In this document: positions 62,378 to 64,000 of the stretch, one piece after another
Layout of the letters: each line of letters begins with the position of its first letter
Numbering within the stretch: the first letter of the stretch is position 1
Assembly: GCA_027563935.2 (NCBI GenBank)
Contig: CM050448.1
Coordinates: 119,710,493 to 119,774,492, forward strand
DNA: 64,000 nt
Source of the DNA: Costus lasius
Taxonomy: Eukaryota > Streptophyta > Magnoliopsida > Zingiberales > Costaceae
Reading direction: 5' to 3'
Notes under the pieces: generated by a model
What the model was told of the DNA's origin: nothing
Seen by the model: only the letters and a program-made list of their open reading frames with translations
Databases searched by the model: none
Translations under genes and position numbers: made by a program

Positions 62378-64000
62378 TGTGATGCCCCCGGGATTTAGCA
62401 CGAATCCTGAAGCACATTGAGCACGGCGGATGACATTGATCTCGGGTCATCTGGCGCGGTGGACAGGCATTGAGATTGCCTGATCTCGAGTCCACCAAGG
62501 GTCAACCCGATTGGTCACCCTAAATTGGGGGTTTGAGCGAAGGACGCGTAATAGTGACGCGGACGCTTGCCCTAACACGTGCGAAGTGTGTGCACGTAAC
62601 ATGGGTCTGGACCCAACGTTCATATTGAACCGTTGGCGAGCCCATGGTACGACTTATGTCGGGCCCTGGTGGCGCACACGTGGCGACACGTGGTGCGTGT
62701 GTGGGCGGCACCCTAGGTTATAAATAAACCTCAGGGCTGCGGGGTGACATCAACAATTGACGAGTCTAGGTTTTCCAGAGCGAACTGAGCTTACGGCTGG
62801 AGACCTAGACGAGGGAGAGGGAAGCGCGGTGCGTTTCTCCGGTTCCACACACACGCGCACCATCGGGGAGTCATACGCGGCGAGAAGAGGCGTTCGTTCA
62901 CGTTCACGCGTGCGGACGTGACGAAGTAGAGGAAGGCAGCGGCAGCGGCGCATCCCCTAGCGGCGTCGCTCGTTTCTGGTGACAGCAGGAGCGGTGGCGA
63001 TCTTCAGGCGGCTCCTCAGGCAACGTCCGAGCGGCTGGCGGCGTACGGAGTACGCTCGGCGCCGTTCGCGGCGTCCAGGCGTGTCCGCGCGATCCGGCTA
63101 TGCCAAAGAACAGGCGACTCGTTCTTAGCGTCGGCGACCCTCGTGCTCACCGGCAGACACTCCCAGGCGGCCCATCGGTGGCGTCCAGCGGCATTGCGAT
63201 CTCCTCCAGACGCTGCGCGTTCTTCCCGACGCGAGGCGACATCAGGAGGCGGCGTTCGAAGCAGCGGCTCGGCGACCCAATTAGGGTTCTGATCGAGGCG
63301 GCGGCGTGGCGCTAGGGTTCCGGCGAACCCGTCGGCGGTCGACTGGGCGACCAGTGCTGGCCGGCGGCGAAAGGGGGGCGGCGAGCATGGGTAGAGGCTG
63401 ACGCGTGAAGGAGAATGGGGAGAAAACCGCTCGCATGCGTGCGGTGTCACGCGTGGAGAAAGCAGCGCACGTGGTTCTCATGTGCTGCGCTACTGGTTGT
63501 GGATTTTGGCTCTTACGACATGTCTTTTTCGACCGTCCAAGACACAAGGAGCGAGCCACGCTACAAGGGTAATATCTTACCTCCTCGGACTTAGAAATTA
63601 ACTGTCGTACATGCATCGTCGGTCGAGCTCTTTCTGGGTTTTCTGCTCGACCGGCCTCTTCTGATTATTGTGTGAGCCCATATAGGGCTAGCTGCTTAAT
63701 AACTACTATTATTCGGCCCGGCCCCTCGAAGGGTCGGCCTTGCTTGCTCTTGCACACAGGTCCAGTTAATTATCTGTTGACCCGATTTGGGTATTACGAC
63801 GAGTGAGGAGTGCGGGCTGAGAGATTTAGTGGTGTGACTTCTGTGAGCGTACTTGTAGGGGCGGTGAGTCACCGAACCCCTCTTGGATGCGGGTGATTGA
63901 GTGTCCTTGTGCTTCCGCTTAAGTGTCCATAGCCGGACACTTCACTCTAGATTAGGGCTTGGGGGCTTCAAAAGAAGTTCTGCCGGTCTCGGTGTAAATT
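62378..64000 (+). repeat. 3' LTR of the chromovirus (cut by the window end)
   Basis: Direct repeat of 55967-57602, with TATAAATA at 62719-62726. About 20 bases near 63202-63230 are extra relative to the 5' copy, and about 18 bases near 63036 are missing. The final 30-40 bases should lie past the window. Confidence 0.88.

Larger units (their letters stand above)
55967..64000 (+). mobile_element. Chromovirus-type Ty3 LTR retrotransposon, 3' end beyond the window
   Basis: 5' LTR, primer site, gag, protease, RT, RNase H, integrase, chromodomain, polypurine tract (GGTGGGGGAGAA, 62366-62377) and 3' LTR are in canonical order, about 8 kb. In the first roughly 360 aligned LTR bases I count about 15 differences, mostly C/T or G/A. 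That suggests a fairly old insertion with methylation-driven decay. CTAGT precedes the 5' LTR; its partner would lie past 64000. It interrupts copy B of the segmental duplication. Confidence 0.9.

Overview
This is a window of plant nuclear DNA. It is AT-rich with GC-rich islands, its genes are split by GT-AG introns, and LTR retrotransposons and MITEs are abundant. A three-exon CLE gene with a PIHHN-type ending, a 13-exon GH1 glucosidase, a germin-like gene and the retrotransposon types all suit a monocot. I lean weakly towards Zingiberales but cannot fix the species.

Layout. (1) 1726-35429, + strand: one 28-exon gene that I could assemble completely in frame (1,424 codons). It encodes the clustered-mitochondria protein FRIENDLY/CLU. 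Its introns have collected retroelements: a 7.36-kb head-to-head (palindromic) Ty3 element in intron 2, a 2.25-kb gag-only LTR element in intron 5, a Copia remnant in intron 7, tandem repeats in intron 9, and many short repeats rich in ACCGGT. (2) 36480-36979, - strand: a compact three-exon gene for a CLV3/CLE40-type CLE signalling peptide, convergent with FRIENDLY. It is easy to miss because no single reading frame covers it. (3) 38039-41193, - strand: an intact 13-exon GH1 beta-glucosidase (509 aa). (4) 41.4-44.8 kb and 52.9-56.0 kb: two copies of a diverged segmental duplication, each with private insertions (minisatellite and Mutator-type MITE in one; LINE tail and three other inserts in the other). 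(5) 46304-46791: a decayed SABATH methyltransferase exon. (6) 47828-48660, - strand: an intact two-exon germin-like protein. (7) 50408-51779: a solo LTR with a perfect target-site duplication. (8) 55967 to the window end: a chromovirus-type Ty3 retrotransposon with gag, protease, RT, RNase H, integrase and chromodomain, broken by several stops and frameshifts; its 3' LTR runs off the window.

The host genes do unrelated jobs (mitochondrial distribution, peptide signalling, glucoside hydrolysis, apoplastic cupin) and show no cluster logic. The two observations most worth following are the palindromic retrotransposon, whose two outward LTR ends share one 5-bp target duplication and which should be transcribed inside the FRIENDLY pre-mRNA as a 3.6-kb-arm hairpin, and the hidden CLE peptide gene.
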